A stretch of 64,000 bases of DNA from a virus. The stretch spans positions 33,032 to 97,031 of the IMG/VR virus record IMGVR_UViG_3300033978_000724; one strand, 5' to 3'. Each line of letters starts with the position of its first letter. Position 1 is the stretch's first letter. Under the pieces are notes generated by a model. The model ran no database searches, had not been told where the DNA came from, and was given only the letters and a program-made list of their open reading frames with translations. Shown here one piece after another: positions 40,630 through 48,529 of this stretch. Made by a program: the position numbers and the translations under genes.

Positions 40630-41421
40630 CTATGGGTCTAATTGGAATAGTTGACCGGCTTTTAACGCTAGTCTTTGATTTATATTGATCGGGGCAACAG
40701 TTGGCAATATATTCCACATCAGGTATTGTCCGTTGAGGAAATATATACTATGTGTTGCTGTACCCTGAACCGCTGTTGCCCAAGGAAACTCTACGATATT
40801 ATTCAACTCTTGTCCGTTGAGATTAGAGTCTTTAAAGTTAGTTGAATTACGTCCGACTAATACTCTGGCATAACCGCCCGCACCCGGTTCTGTACCAAAA
40901 CTGGCATCATTAGGCGGTGTAGTGACATAACCAAACTCAATATCAGTACCTGTTAATGCTATCGCCTCACCTCTATAAAAATGATTCAATACAGCATTTT
41001 TTAACCACATACTCCATGTGCTACCAGGTGAGAAATAATGCGTGTAAGCACCGGGTAATACTCTCAAACTATCGTAATTCTTAATCACTTCCCTCTCATT
41101 ACAATCACCCCAAGCAAAAGGCAACGGGGCAGTATTACTGGTGAAAAATCCTATCGCATAGGTTTCACCTGTAAAGCCAGTGGAAACAGGGAAAATAATC
41201 TCTTCACCTAATGTTACTTCAGCGGCGGTTGATGCTGGAAAGTAACTAGAATCTAATTGAACACGGGAATAACCAGCACCGGAAAACTCGACAAATGAGT
41301 TCTTTGATCCGTTCGCTTTTCCAATCCCTACCCAGGGAGTATCTGCTACTAATGGAATATTCTGAAATAAAAATCTCAGAATATTCAACGACCAAGGGTG
41401 CGTAAATGAGCCTATAGCCAT
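40630..41421 (-). CDS. Tail fibre-like appendage protein, paralogue 1
   Basis: 263 residues, first gene of the appendage operon. WSLNILRFLFQNIPLVADTP, then WVGIGKANGSKNSFVEFSGA, GYSRVQLDSSYF, FPVSTGFTGETYAIGFFTSN and WSMWLKNAVLNHFYRGEAIA match its neighbour at 39813 position by position. Ending ALKAGQLFQLDP equals the neighbour's SGSLYQLDP. Two diverging copies side by side suggest heteromeric fibres or host-range variation. Confidence 0.6.
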   Translation of the reverse strand: MAIGSFTHPWSLNILRFLFQNIPLVADTPWVGIGKANGSKNSFVEFSGAGYSRVQLDSSYFPASTAAEVTLGEEIIFPVSTGFTGETYAIGFFTSNTAPLPFAWGDCNEREVIKNYDSLRVLPGAYTHYFSPGSTWSMWLKNAVLNHFYRGEAIALTGTDIEFGYVTTPPNDASFGTEPGAGGYARVLVGRNSTNFKDSNLNGQELNNIVEFPWATAVQGTATHSIYFLNGQYLMWNILPTVAPININQRLALKAGQLFQLDP

Positions 41422-41449
41422 ATTGTTTAAGTTATAGTTTTACTACAGT

Positions 41450-41458
41450 ATTATAACA
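41450..41458 (-). promoter_or_regulatory. Extended -10 promoter of the appendage operon
   Basis: On the minus strand TGTTATAAT, an extended -10 (TGnTATAAT), stands about 30 bases before the start at 41421. The same TGnTATAAT form recurs upstream of other genes (30731, 42322, 56224, 57180 regions). Confidence 0.6.
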
Positions 41459-41559
41459 CGATTACATTTTGATTGTGTATATATTCTAAAGATTTTAACA
41501 ATATTTTTATATTCATTTTTTGGGATACAAAATTAGTTTAAATCGTGTCTGCGGTATCA

Positions 41560-41756
41560 GCAAATATTTATGATGGTGGTCCCGTCATTACCGTCATAAC
41601 CTAATTTACTTCACCGGCTTTACCGTCTCGACTTCACCGGCATTCTTTGTTTTATATAGGTTTTAGTGTGATGGTATTACCGGCATAGATTAACGACGGT
41701 GATGTTATGCCGGTAATGGTGTATATATTCCTCAAGTCAAATCTGAGGTAATAACC
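41560..41756 (+). promoter_or_regulatory. Operator-rich leader with ACCG repeats, 12-bp inverted repeat and SD hairpin
   Basis: ACCGTC/ACCGGC motifs recur between 41590 and 41690. ATTACCGGCATA (41676-41687) and TATGCCGGTAAT (41706-41717) form a perfect 12-bp inverted repeat. Just before the start, CCTCA and TGAGG pair and cover the Shine-Dalgarno GAGG. The following gene has an N-terminal HTH, so autoregulation is plausible. Confidence 0.7.
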
Positions 41757-42305
41757 ATGAATGAAAATGTATTCGTCCCTATTGCTGACCTGCCTGGTCG
41801 TTATAATGTATCCCGTCAAACGTTGTATGATCGAATTAAGTTTTTAAAGTTATACACCCCAAAAATGAGCGGACAAAAGCATATTTCTAGTCAGGATATT
41901 GATGTATTGGATCGGTTTCATGAACACATTATGTCGGGTAAAAATAAGAGTTCTTTTACTTTGGATAAGTCTGATTTTGATTTAGTTCCACAAGTAGTTA
42001 GTAAGCCTGTAGTAAAAGAAACTGATGTAGCCAAGATCAAAGATGTTAAACCTGTGGAGTACGTACAAGGTGATTTACTCGCACTGATTGAGAGAATTGT
42101 TGATAGGGATAAACCTATTGATTACCTTGGTAATTATCGGGCTTTAAAAGAAGCTAGTGAGAATAAATGGGTTTTATCTACTCAGAAGGTTTATGAGTTA
42201 ACCAATGTTAAACCCCATGGCGACGGGTTCTCATGGGGTTCGTTTAGGATTGTTAGGTGTGGGAAGTTGGGGCGGTCTAGTGGGTGGGTGGTCGTGAGTG
42301 GGTAA
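41757..42305 (+). CDS. HTH DNA-binding protein
   Basis: 182 residues. Residues ~8-55 (IADLPGRYNVSRQTLYDRIK, then KHISSQDIDVLDRFHEHIMS) form a MerR-like winged HTH. The C-terminus YRALKEASENKWVLSTQKVY then ELTNVKPHGDGFSWGSFRIV is a separate domain of a type I associate with cyanobacterial regulators, but I cannot name it. The leader has paired operators and a hairpin over the ribosome-binding site. Confidence 0.65.
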   Translation: MNENVFVPIADLPGRYNVSRQTLYDRIKFLKLYTPKMSGQKHISSQDIDVLDRFHEHIMSGKNKSSFTLDKSDFDLVPQVVSKPVVKETDVAKIKDVKPVEYVQGDLLALIERIVDRDKPIDYLGNYRALKEASENKWVLSTQKVYELTNVKPHGDGFSWGSFRIVRCGKLGRSSGWVVVSG

Positions 42306-42357
42306 AAGGTGTAGAGGTGTTATAATCGAGAGAGTTTAACATTATTACAAAGGACAA

Positions 42358-43197
42358 ATGCTAAAACCCAAATATTCTAAAGTACAGGCAGAAAAACTAG
42401 CCAAAAAGATTTTAAATACAAAGAAAGAACAAGAGTTTTTACCAGGGAGTGACGAACACGATCTAGTTTTATGGCTGCTAAAAGAAAGGTTCCCAAAAGA
42501 AGAGGAATTACTGCCTTATGAGATTAATGACATTGAGAACGAGAGAAAGCATCACATTCTGGGTTGGTATCACCCCAACGGTCATTTTGCTGATGACATT
42601 CAGTTAAAAATGGCGGTATCAGAAAGTGATCCATGCAAATCGTTTTGTTTTTATTTTAAAGGCGATGACGACGAGTGGCATCAGTTTTCCTACCGCAAAG
42701 CTCTGATGACTAGGTCAAAAAGAAAACCGTACTTGGTAGAAAAGGTATTTCGTTATGCGGTGTTAGATCAGACGCATGGTTTTAAACTGAAGGAAATAGA
42801 GGGGAATCCAACGTTAAAAGAGAAGAGAGAAGACGACGTTAACTCTGTTCACACAGATCACAAGGGGATTCCATTTGCTATTCTACTAGAGAGATTCCTT
42901 GAGTTAGAGAACCTAGCAAAAGAAGAGGTAGTTCTAGCACCACTACCCTTCTACTGCCAGCCTGGATACGAAATAGAAGACGACAATCTTAAGAAAAGGT
43001 GGCAACAGTACCACAAAGAGAATGCCACTCTCCAGTTATTGTCAGGAGAGGATAATATTTTGAAGTCAGCAAAAGAAGACATTCCTTTTTGTCAAAAAGA
43101 AAGGCAATTAAACGATGCTAACAAAAAACAAATATTAGCTCTGGCTTCTGTTTTGATATTCTTTATTTTGCCTTTTTATTATTTAAAATTCAGGTAA
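42358..43197 (+). CDS. Tail-anchored hypothetical protein, possible DUF3223-type domain
   Basis: 279 residues. Residues ~25-130 read LPGSDEHDLVLWLLKERFPK and ... HHILGWYHPNGHFADDIQLK ... DDEWHQFSYRKALM, which loosely fits the DUF3223 layout (start-of-helix, HP, F-x-Y-R-K-A-L). The C-terminus QILALASVLIFFILPFYYLKF is one membrane span, so the protein is probably anchored by its tail with the rest in the cytoplasm. Leader is TTACAAAGGACAA directly before the ATG. Function unknown. Confidence 0.55.
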   Translation: MLKPKYSKVQAEKLAKKILNTKKEQEFLPGSDEHDLVLWLLKERFPKEEELLPYEINDIENERKHHILGWYHPNGHFADDIQLKMAVSESDPCKSFCFYFKGDDDEWHQFSYRKALMTRSKRKPYLVEKVFRYAVLDQTHGFKLKEIEGNPTLKEKREDDVNSVHTDHKGIPFAILLERFLELENLAKEEVVLAPLPFYCQPGYEIEDDNLKKRWQQYHKENATLQLLSGEDNILKSAKEDIPFCQKERQLNDANKKQILALASVLIFFILPFYYLKFR

Positions 43198-43198
43198 C

Positions 43199-43231
43199 AA
43201 AAAGGGTGCGAATATTACACGCACCCTTTTT
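43199..43231 (+). terminator. Rho-independent terminator
   Basis: AAAAAGGGTGCG pairs with CGCACCCTTTTT around a 9-base loop. Confidence 0.88.
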
Positions 43232-43249
43232 GTCTCTACTAGTTATCAC

Positions 43250-43277
43250 TTGACTTTTGCCGGGATTATGTTATATT
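43250..43277 (+). promoter_or_regulatory. Sigma70-type promoter with no gene behind it
   Basis: TTGACT (43250-43255), 16 bases, TATATT (43272-43277). It reads into the structured segment 43284-43521. Confidence 0.65.
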
Positions 43278-43283
43278 AAAAAA

Positions 43284-43521
43284 ATCTTCGTTCATCTCTT
43301 TTTTTTATTTGTGTATTTATTTCTTGTGGAACAAATATGATAGAGGATCGGGGCGATTTCAATACACAATAGGGTTGGTCCCCTTTTTGTGGTCTGTTAA
43401 AAATCATAGGCGGTTTGTGTTTAAGGGCTTGGTAATCCTTGATAGATCACAAACCGTTTTCAGTTTTCATAAATTAGTCTTTCCACAAAAAAAGGAACCC
43501 GATCAAGGTTCCTTTTTTGTG
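43284..43521 (+). ncRNA. Candidate small RNA, ~235 nt, ending in a terminator
   Basis: The segment starts below the promoter at 43250 and ends in the hairpin AAAAAGGAACC/GGTTCCTTTTTT (43484-43521). Inside are TTGTGTATT/AATACACAA and an interlocked GGGG/CCCC pairing, then CGGTTTGTG/CACAAACCG. These could form a pseudoknot plus a long hairpin. A frame at 43309-43560 runs through the terminator and lacks a ribosome-binding site, so a non-coding RNA is preferred. Confidence 0.5.
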
Positions 43522-43590
43522 CTTACCAGGGCAAAAGAGATAATTTTAAAACCCAGATAGAGGGTTATAGGACAATCAGGTCAAACAAGG

Positions 43591-44697
43591 TTAGTTGGCT
43601 CTCACCACTTTTTGTATTGTCTTTTTTCCCATTGACCTCTTCTGGCATTTTTTCTGGCTTACAGGCATCTGTGTTTCTTGTATATCTATCTCTTCAGTTG
43701 ACTGACGAGATTCTTTTTCAAGTATCTTATTGGAGTTGGTAACACGATCAAATAAGGCGACAGGAAATTGCTCTCGTGAATACCCAGAACTTCTTCTTAA
43801 CAAGTCCTTTGATGATTTTCCATTCAAAAAATCACTTAATAATTTTTCTGTCTTTTTGTATTTTCTCAGGAGGTCCTCTTCCGATTCTCCTCTCCCCTCA
43901 CCAATGAAAAACTCCCTCAATGCGACCATCTGAGATGCTCCTTTTGGTGGTTTCTCGTCATCCCTTGTCCCGTTTAGAAATATCTCTAATGCTATTTCTA
44001 AGTCTTTGTGATTAGACCCCGAAGCATAAGCCCTAGCCCATACAGACAAAGGAATGGCTGACCGAGTAGGACAAAGAGAACTTCCTTTTCCTTTGCTCCA
44101 TCCAAAAGATAGAGCCTTGTCGTGTACCCAGTCTATACATTCCTTGTTCTGTAGGTAAAATTTTTCGACTTCTTTCAATGAAGCATGGTTTTTTAAAGAA
44201 GTATAAGAGAATGGACAGCAGGCTTTTTTTTGATGTGTTTCTTTTAGAAACGTCAACTTCTGCCCTAACAAGCAGTATTTAAGTATTGTCACCTTTTCCT
44301 TCTCGTAACCAAGGATAGTAAAACCATCGTTTGTACTTCTTTTTTTTCCTCTATCAATAACATACCGAGATTCTGGTGCCACGTTAAGGAGAAACAACAT
44401 CTTCACTCCAGCGTGCTTAACATTTGCCGCCGCCTGCAACCTATGCTGTCCATTGACAAGCCATCCATCTTTGTCAATAATAAGAGGCTCTACACACAAA
44501 AATTCTCCAGACTCTATCGCCTTTTCTAGTCTTCTGAGATTGTCACTGCTGATATTTCGGTTTTCAGGCATATTAATTGCCAATAACGCACCTGCATCGG
44601 AATTGGTTAAGACTTTTTCTGCAAGCCTCTCAGTGTATCCTTTCCCTATCTCTGAGTAACCAAAGAAATCTTTTAAAAAAGCAATGTTTTCGTTCAT
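43591..44697 (-). CDS. ParB/DGQHR-like protein
   Basis: 368 residues. The core is GEFLCVEPLIIDKDGWLVNG then QHRLQAAANVKHAGVKMLFL, the D-G...NGQHR motif of ParB-like/DGQHR proteins, followed by VIDRGKKRSTNDGF (residues ~115-130). The rest is helical, with a basic C-terminus (SQKKCQKRSMGKKTIQKVVR). NTP-binding and DNA-modification-linked ParB-like proteins are frequent in phages; this is the second in the window. Its 5' region has interlocking inverted repeats that may control it. Confidence 0.75.
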   Translation of the reverse strand: MNENIAFLKDFFGYSEIGKGYTERLAEKVLTNSDAGALLAINMPENRNISSDNLRRLEKAIESGEFLCVEPLIIDKDGWLVNGQHRLQAAANVKHAGVKMLFLLNVAPESRYVIDRGKKRSTNDGFTILGYEKEKVTILKYCLLGQKLTFLKETHQKKACCPFSYTSLKNHASLKEVEKFYLQNKECIDWVHDKALSFGWSKGKGSSLCPTRSAIPLSVWARAYASGSNHKDLEIALEIFLNGTRDDEKPPKGASQMVALREFFIGEGRGESEEDLLRKYKKTEKLLSDFLNGKSSKDLLRRSSGYSREQFPVALFDRVTNSNKILEKESRQSTEEIDIQETQMPVSQKKCQKRSMGKKTIQKVVRAN

Positions 44698-44712
44698 TTT
44701 TTCGGTTTATAA

Positions 44713-44809
44713 CTCTTGACCTTTTTATCAAACGGAAGTACGATCAAGAGTGAATGTAGTATAAATATACTTCCGTTTGTAGCCAAATGTACTATCAATA
44801 CATTTGGCT
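44713..44809 (-). promoter_or_regulatory. Interlocked inverted repeats (possible pseudoknot) plus an 11-bp inverted repeat
   Basis: CTCTTGA (44713-44719) pairs with TCAAGAG (44744-44750), and CAAACGGAAGTA (44729-44740) pairs with TACTTCCGTTTG (44768-44779); the two pairings cross, so an RNA would form an H-type pseudoknot. Farther upstream AGCCAAATGTA/TACATTTGGCT (44781-44809) is a perfect 11-bp repeat. All lie upstream of the start at 44697. As DNA these may be operators. Confidence 0.6.
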
Positions 44810-44872
44810 ATGTTTTCAGTATAAGACATTGAAGAGACAAAATCAACCCAAAACAGGATAGCTTATTTTTCT

Positions 44873-45517
44873 TTAAATTAAGAACCTCAAAGCCTCTTTA
44901 TGGGTATGACCAGCTTTTCTCATGGCGTTGTATATCGCTTCGGATCGATTCATTTTGCTTATTTCATCCGCTGAATATTCATTAATGCTGATGATTGGTA
45001 ATCCACTTGACTCTTTGAACTCATTAATTTTTCTGCCATATTCCCAATCCTTAGAACAACCATCTTGCTGTAACCAGAAAGTTAATAATGGGTGAAAACG
45101 CTCTCTATGTATTTGACGTTCTCTTAAAAAGTTTTGCCGGTCTTCTTCCGTGAATTTAACGTGAAAAGCGTCACAAAATAATTGATGCCATCCTAAATCA
45201 TTTAAGTCACGAACTAAGTCCATTGCTTTTTGGTTGCCAGAAAAAGCTAACTCAACTATCAATCGGGACCAACTTTCTAACGGAATAATATTGACAGCTT
45301 TTTGATTAAAAGGGGTTTTCCATTGTTCAAACTCAATGGATGTCTGAGAAACCTTTGCTAGTAGTCGCTTGAGGTCTCTTGACGCTGTATTCCTGGATGT
45401 CTCGAAAATATCTGCGTACTGGGGAACTGCCACACCAAAACGACAACCTTCGGCCATCAATCCTTCTATCGTGTGCGTCCCGACTTTAACCGTAGCAATT
45501 TGTGCTTTAATACTCAT
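44873..45517 (-). CDS. DNA-binding antirepressor-like protein behind leader L1
   Basis: 214 residues. VGTHTIEGLMAEGCRFGVAV then PQYADIFETSRNTASRDLKR contains a probable helix-turn-helix; a central NIIPLESWSRLIVELAFSGN segment resembles the middle of cyanobacterial phage-regulator proteins; the C-terminal helix MNRSEAIYNAMRKAGHTHKE ends the protein. It lacks KilA-N or BRO-N motifs, yet shares leader L1 with three such genes, which links it to the same circuit. Confidence 0.6.
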   Translation of the reverse strand: MSIKAQIATVKVGTHTIEGLMAEGCRFGVAVPQYADIFETSRNTASRDLKRLLAKVSQTSIEFEQWKTPFNQKAVNIIPLESWSRLIVELAFSGNQKAMDLVRDLNDLGWHQLFCDAFHVKFTEEDRQNFLRERQIHRERFHPLLTFWLQQDGCSKDWEYGRKINEFKESSGLPIISINEYSADEISKMNRSEAIYNAMRKAGHTHKEALRFLI

Positions 45518-45587
45518 GTGTCCTCTTACTTAGGATACTCCCCTTAAGGCCCCGGTATTTCCAGTACCAACCTGTGAAGGGGTTTTT
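45518..45587 (-). ncRNA. Structured 5' leader L1, copy D
   Basis: Minus strand: P1 CCCCTT/AAGGGG, outer hairpin AGGT/GCCT, inner GGTA/TACC, and the Shine-Dalgarno hairpin TCCT/AGGA where the other copies have ACCT/AGGT, a compensatory swap. The loop CTGGAAA is nearly that of copy A. TATAAT lies about 11 bases upstream, so the RNA probably starts with this element. Confidence 0.82.
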
Positions 45588-45605
45588 GCATGAATAATTA
45601 TAACA

Positions 45606-45640
45606 TAAAAACCGCCTGGGCGATATACACCCAGACGGTA
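45606..45640 (-). terminator. Rho-independent terminator (minus strand)
   Basis: ACCGTCTGGG pairs with CCCAGGCGGT (one mismatch), then TTTTTATG on the minus strand. It ends the transcript of the genes from 48467 to 45659. Confidence 0.75.
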
Positions 45641-45658
45641 AAAGAGGTTTAAAACTTA

Positions 45659-46147
45659 CTAAATCTTAACAACAGACGCAACCCCATTATTATAAGTGAT
45701 CTCATCAATCCCGTCACTTGGTTTCCCTTCTTTTAATGGGGTATATGCACCACTAGGGAACGTCACCCATAAATTCATTAGGATTATATCAATGACATTA
45801 TTAGGCGTGTGTGGCTTAAGTATTTCATAAGCGGCGTTGACAGCATAATCCTCTTTCCATAGAACAATGCCAAAGTCATATAACCGAGACCTCATCATTT
45901 TTTCACGTGGATCGGGTTCTTTTTCGATTTCTTCTGGGTGATAAGATTTCTTTAATAGCCAGATACACGGGTCGTCAAATTGATAAGCATCTTTTACCTT
46001 GATATAACTAGGCTCATCGGTTCCCTTAGCTAACTCTAAGGCGTTAAATAATCCATCTTGTATCTGGTCACATTCAATTATATCCTTTGCTCCTAAGATG
46101 AATAATTGGTATGACTCTTGAATGATTCTTTTTTCTGTTTCGTACAT
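45659..46147 (-). CDS. Hypothetical protein
   Basis: 162 residues, mostly helical at the start (TEKRIIQESYQLFILGAKDI) and acidic in the middle, with a beta end (GIDEITYNNGVASVVKI). The common leader CATACAAAGGACAAAACAA precedes the ATG. It is in a row with the Gp37/Gp68 and methyltransferase genes. Function unknown. Confidence 0.6.
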   Translation of the reverse strand: MYETEKRIIQESYQLFILGAKDIIECDQIQDGLFNALELAKGTDEPSYIKVKDAYQFDDPCIWLLKKSYHPEEIEKEPDPREKMMRSRLYDFGIVLWKEDYAVNAAYEILKPHTPNNVIDIILMNLWVTFPSGAYTPLKEGKPSDGIDEITYNNGVASVVKI

Positions 46148-46191
46148 TTGTTTTGTCCTTTGTATGGCGATAGATTTATTCTATTGTATCC

Positions 46192-46938
46192 CTAGGATTG
46201 AATCACAGGCATTTCATCATAAGTCAATCCATTTAATTTCCTCTCAAGTGTTGAAGGTCTGTACCCGCTCCATTGCTTAAAGAAGAATGGAATATTTTTA
46301 CTCTGGCATTGACTTAATATATTTTCGATCCACTCCTGCTTGATCTCTCTGAACCTGGGACCAGATTCACCCCCGACAATCACCCAATGAATACCGTCTA
46401 AATCCATGTCTAGGTCGCTTAATAAAGGTTCACAGGAAAGGAATTTTATACAGGCATCAGTCTTTTTCAGTGACTCGACTCTCTCTACATATTGCTGACT
46501 CTCCACTGAGACACCCATCCAGATATTATTAGTCCAGGTTAGTTCGTTACTGATACTCTCTAATCGTTCATGTCGCTTGGTTAATACCTGGAAAGTATGC
46601 TGAGGATTATCATTCATCACCTGAAATACTTTCTTGATAAACTCAAGAGGTACGTCATTGTGAAATAAATCGCTCATTGAATTAACAAAATAAACCGTTG
46701 ACTTCTTTTTCTTTTTAGGTTTATCTAAAGCTGATTCAACTAAAGCAACTTTTCCCGTCCATCCTTTATCGTCCACTACGTCCTGATAGGATTCTACTCC
46801 CATCGCTTTTAATCTTTTTGCCATACCTTCTGCATAGCAATTAGCACAGCCGGGACTTGTTTTTTTACAGCCAACTAATGGATTCCAGGTTTCTCCTTGT
46901 GTGCCATCTTGATTCTTTACCCATTGTATTTTTGTCAT
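46192..46938 (-). CDS. Phage Gp37/Gp68-family protein (DUF5131)
   Basis: 248 residues. It opens with IQWVKNQDGTQGETWNPLVG then CKKTSPGCANCYAEGMAKRL, the W-N-P-x-x-G-C...GC-x-x-CYA motif of the Gp37/Gp68 family, which has a Cys trio suited to a 4Fe-4S cluster and resembles radical SAM enzymes. Later motifs YFVNSMSDLFHNDVPLEFIK, VLTKRHERL, NIWMGVSVESQQ, FLSCEPLLSDLDMDL and WVIVGGESGP match the family closely. Its reaction is not known; a DNA- or tRNA-modifying role is possible. Confidence 0.9.
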   Translation of the reverse strand: MTKIQWVKNQDGTQGETWNPLVGCKKTSPGCANCYAEGMAKRLKAMGVESYQDVVDDKGWTGKVALVESALDKPKKKKKSTVYFVNSMSDLFHNDVPLEFIKKVFQVMNDNPQHTFQVLTKRHERLESISNELTWTNNIWMGVSVESQQYVERVESLKKTDACIKFLSCEPLLSDLDMDLDGIHWVIVGGESGPRFREIKQEWIENILSQCQSKNIPFFFKQWSGYRPSTLERKLNGLTYDEMPVIQS

Positions 46939-46970
46939 GTTTTATCTCCTTTGTATGTGTGTTTATTTTA

Positions 46971-48467
46971 TTAATAGTTAGGACCTATTTCTTTACCTCT
47001 GGTTGATGCCACTACCCTATTGAAATCATCAACTAACTTCAAATCCTTAAACTCAAAATGCACCGTCCCTTTTTTATAAGGCTTCATCCTAAAAAACTCA
47101 CTTTCACAAGGGGACTCTTTTTTGCTCCTGAGATAATCTGACATAGCCATATAACTTGAGTAGATATTATCAAACGTCTTGCCCGCTAAGAAGCAACACG
47201 CCTTGTCTAGGTCATCGTAAAAGGCTCTTGCTGAGTAATTAACAGAAATACCAGGACCCCATTTGTCAGATTGCACAGCGTGAGGGTGAATAATCTTTTT
47301 ACTCATCTTATAAGACTTATTGGTTTTCCATCCCTCACTATTGGCTAGTGTGTAACTATGATACCTGGAGCAATCATCAAATACCTGAACGACACATTGC
47401 TCCATTATCTCTGATTGATTAAGCAGGAAAAACTCTAAAACGTCCTTAACATTCTGTTCATTAAAAGCCATGTGGGATTGAATCTTAGCACCTTGCTCAA
47501 ATTGTTGCCTATAACTTTCTGTGGTGCGTTGACCGATTTTAGTCCGAGTAAAAACAGTCTGCCAGAACCTGCTTTTTAATACCTCTATTTGGTCAGAAAT
47601 ACTATACTTCATTTCAAATATTTCCTTAGTATCCATCCGATCATGAGAACCACGTACCGGCCAATCAATATTGTCTAGGTAGATGTCTAATAATTGTTGT
47701 TCTTGATGTCTTTTGCGGAGTATCTCTACACAGCCGTTATACCTGGAAACCAAATCAGAGACGACATTAGACTTGACCAACATATCCGGGTTAACTGTTG
47801 ACCAGTCGGTGTAGTCTTTTTCAAACTCAACCCCGTCAAAGATACTTGTTTTTTTATTCTCTGGTTTCTTTAACCAAACACAAGCGACATTAACATTGGT
47901 AGGGTGTTCGCTATCACTAAACACGGGGCCTAACTCTTCATAATGACCATACAAATCAATTAAGTCAGCTAATCTTTGACGTGGTTTATTGGTGACTGAC
48001 AAGACTGATTCTGCATTCAACAAACAAGCTACCACACCTCCGTCATCTAACAAATCCCAGGCATGAAATAAATGATCCAGCCCGTCGTTAAACGGTGGAT
48101 TCATCAAGATAGTTTTAAACTTTTTCTCATTGACGGGATACCTTAAAAAGTCCGATGTAAGAACTTTATACCCCTTGCCTTGCAGTACCAACCTGAGATG
48201 ATAGTCAATTTCAATAGCAAAACATTCTGACTTATGGGGATATTCATACTTGCTTTTTCTTCTTCTTTCAAACAGATCGTCGTCATCTGGTTCTTTTAGC
48301 AAGTAATCCAATATATGACCAAACCCGGCTTCTGGCTCCAATAACGGACCATGTATTTTACTGAATCGCCCATTGACCTCGTTCATTTTTTTGACACCCG
48401 TTATCATCTTTTCGATAGTCGGGTCGGGCGTAGGATATAACTGATTTTCTTTTTCTGTTGCAAACAT
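46971..48467 (-). CDS. N6-adenine DNA methyltransferase-like protein with a DUF4942-type C-terminus
   Basis: 498 residues. Residues ~35-175 form a SAM-dependent methyltransferase: HGPLLEPEAGFGHILDYLLK (motif I region), CFAIEIDYHLRLVLQGKGYK and TILMNPPFNDGLDHLFHAWD, where NPPF is the catalytic motif of N6-adenine enzymes. The C-terminal ~300 residues (HPHAVQSDKWGPGISVNYSA, FYDDLDKACCFLAGK) resemble DUF4942. It could modify phage DNA with a sequence specificity set by the second part. Common ACAAAGGACAAAA leader and a TAACCGTG promoter box. Confidence 0.8.
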   Translation of the reverse strand: MFATEKENQLYPTPDPTIEKMITGVKKMNEVNGRFSKIHGPLLEPEAGFGHILDYLLKEPDDDDLFERRRKSKYEYPHKSECFAIEIDYHLRLVLQGKGYKVLTSDFLRYPVNEKKFKTILMNPPFNDGLDHLFHAWDLLDDGGVVACLLNAESVLSVTNKPRQRLADLIDLYGHYEELGPVFSDSEHPTNVNVACVWLKKPENKKTSIFDGVEFEKDYTDWSTVNPDMLVKSNVVSDLVSRYNGCVEILRKRHQEQQLLDIYLDNIDWPVRGSHDRMDTKEIFEMKYSISDQIEVLKSRFWQTVFTRTKIGQRTTESYRQQFEQGAKIQSHMAFNEQNVKDVLEFFLLNQSEIMEQCVVQVFDDCSRYHSYTLANSEGWKTNKSYKMSKKIIHPHAVQSDKWGPGISVNYSARAFYDDLDKACCFLAGKTFDNIYSSYMAMSDYLRSKKESPCESEFFRMKPYKKGTVHFEFKDLKLVDDFNRVVASTRGKEIGPNY

Positions 48468-48508
48468 TTATTTTGTCCTTTGTATTTGCGTCAACAATAC
48501 CAATATAA

Positions 48509-48529
48509 CACGGTTAACTATGGAATAAC
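48509..48529 (-). promoter_or_regulatory. Promoter box GTTAACCGTG with -10
   Basis: On the minus strand GGTTATTCCATAGTTAACCG then TG-TTATATT places the box directly before the -10 of the gene at 48467. Confidence 0.55.

Noticed and set aside
43309-43560. 83-codon frame on the plus strand
   Set aside because: No ribosome-binding site, odd composition, and it reads through a strong terminator at 43484-43521; a structured RNA is the better explanation.
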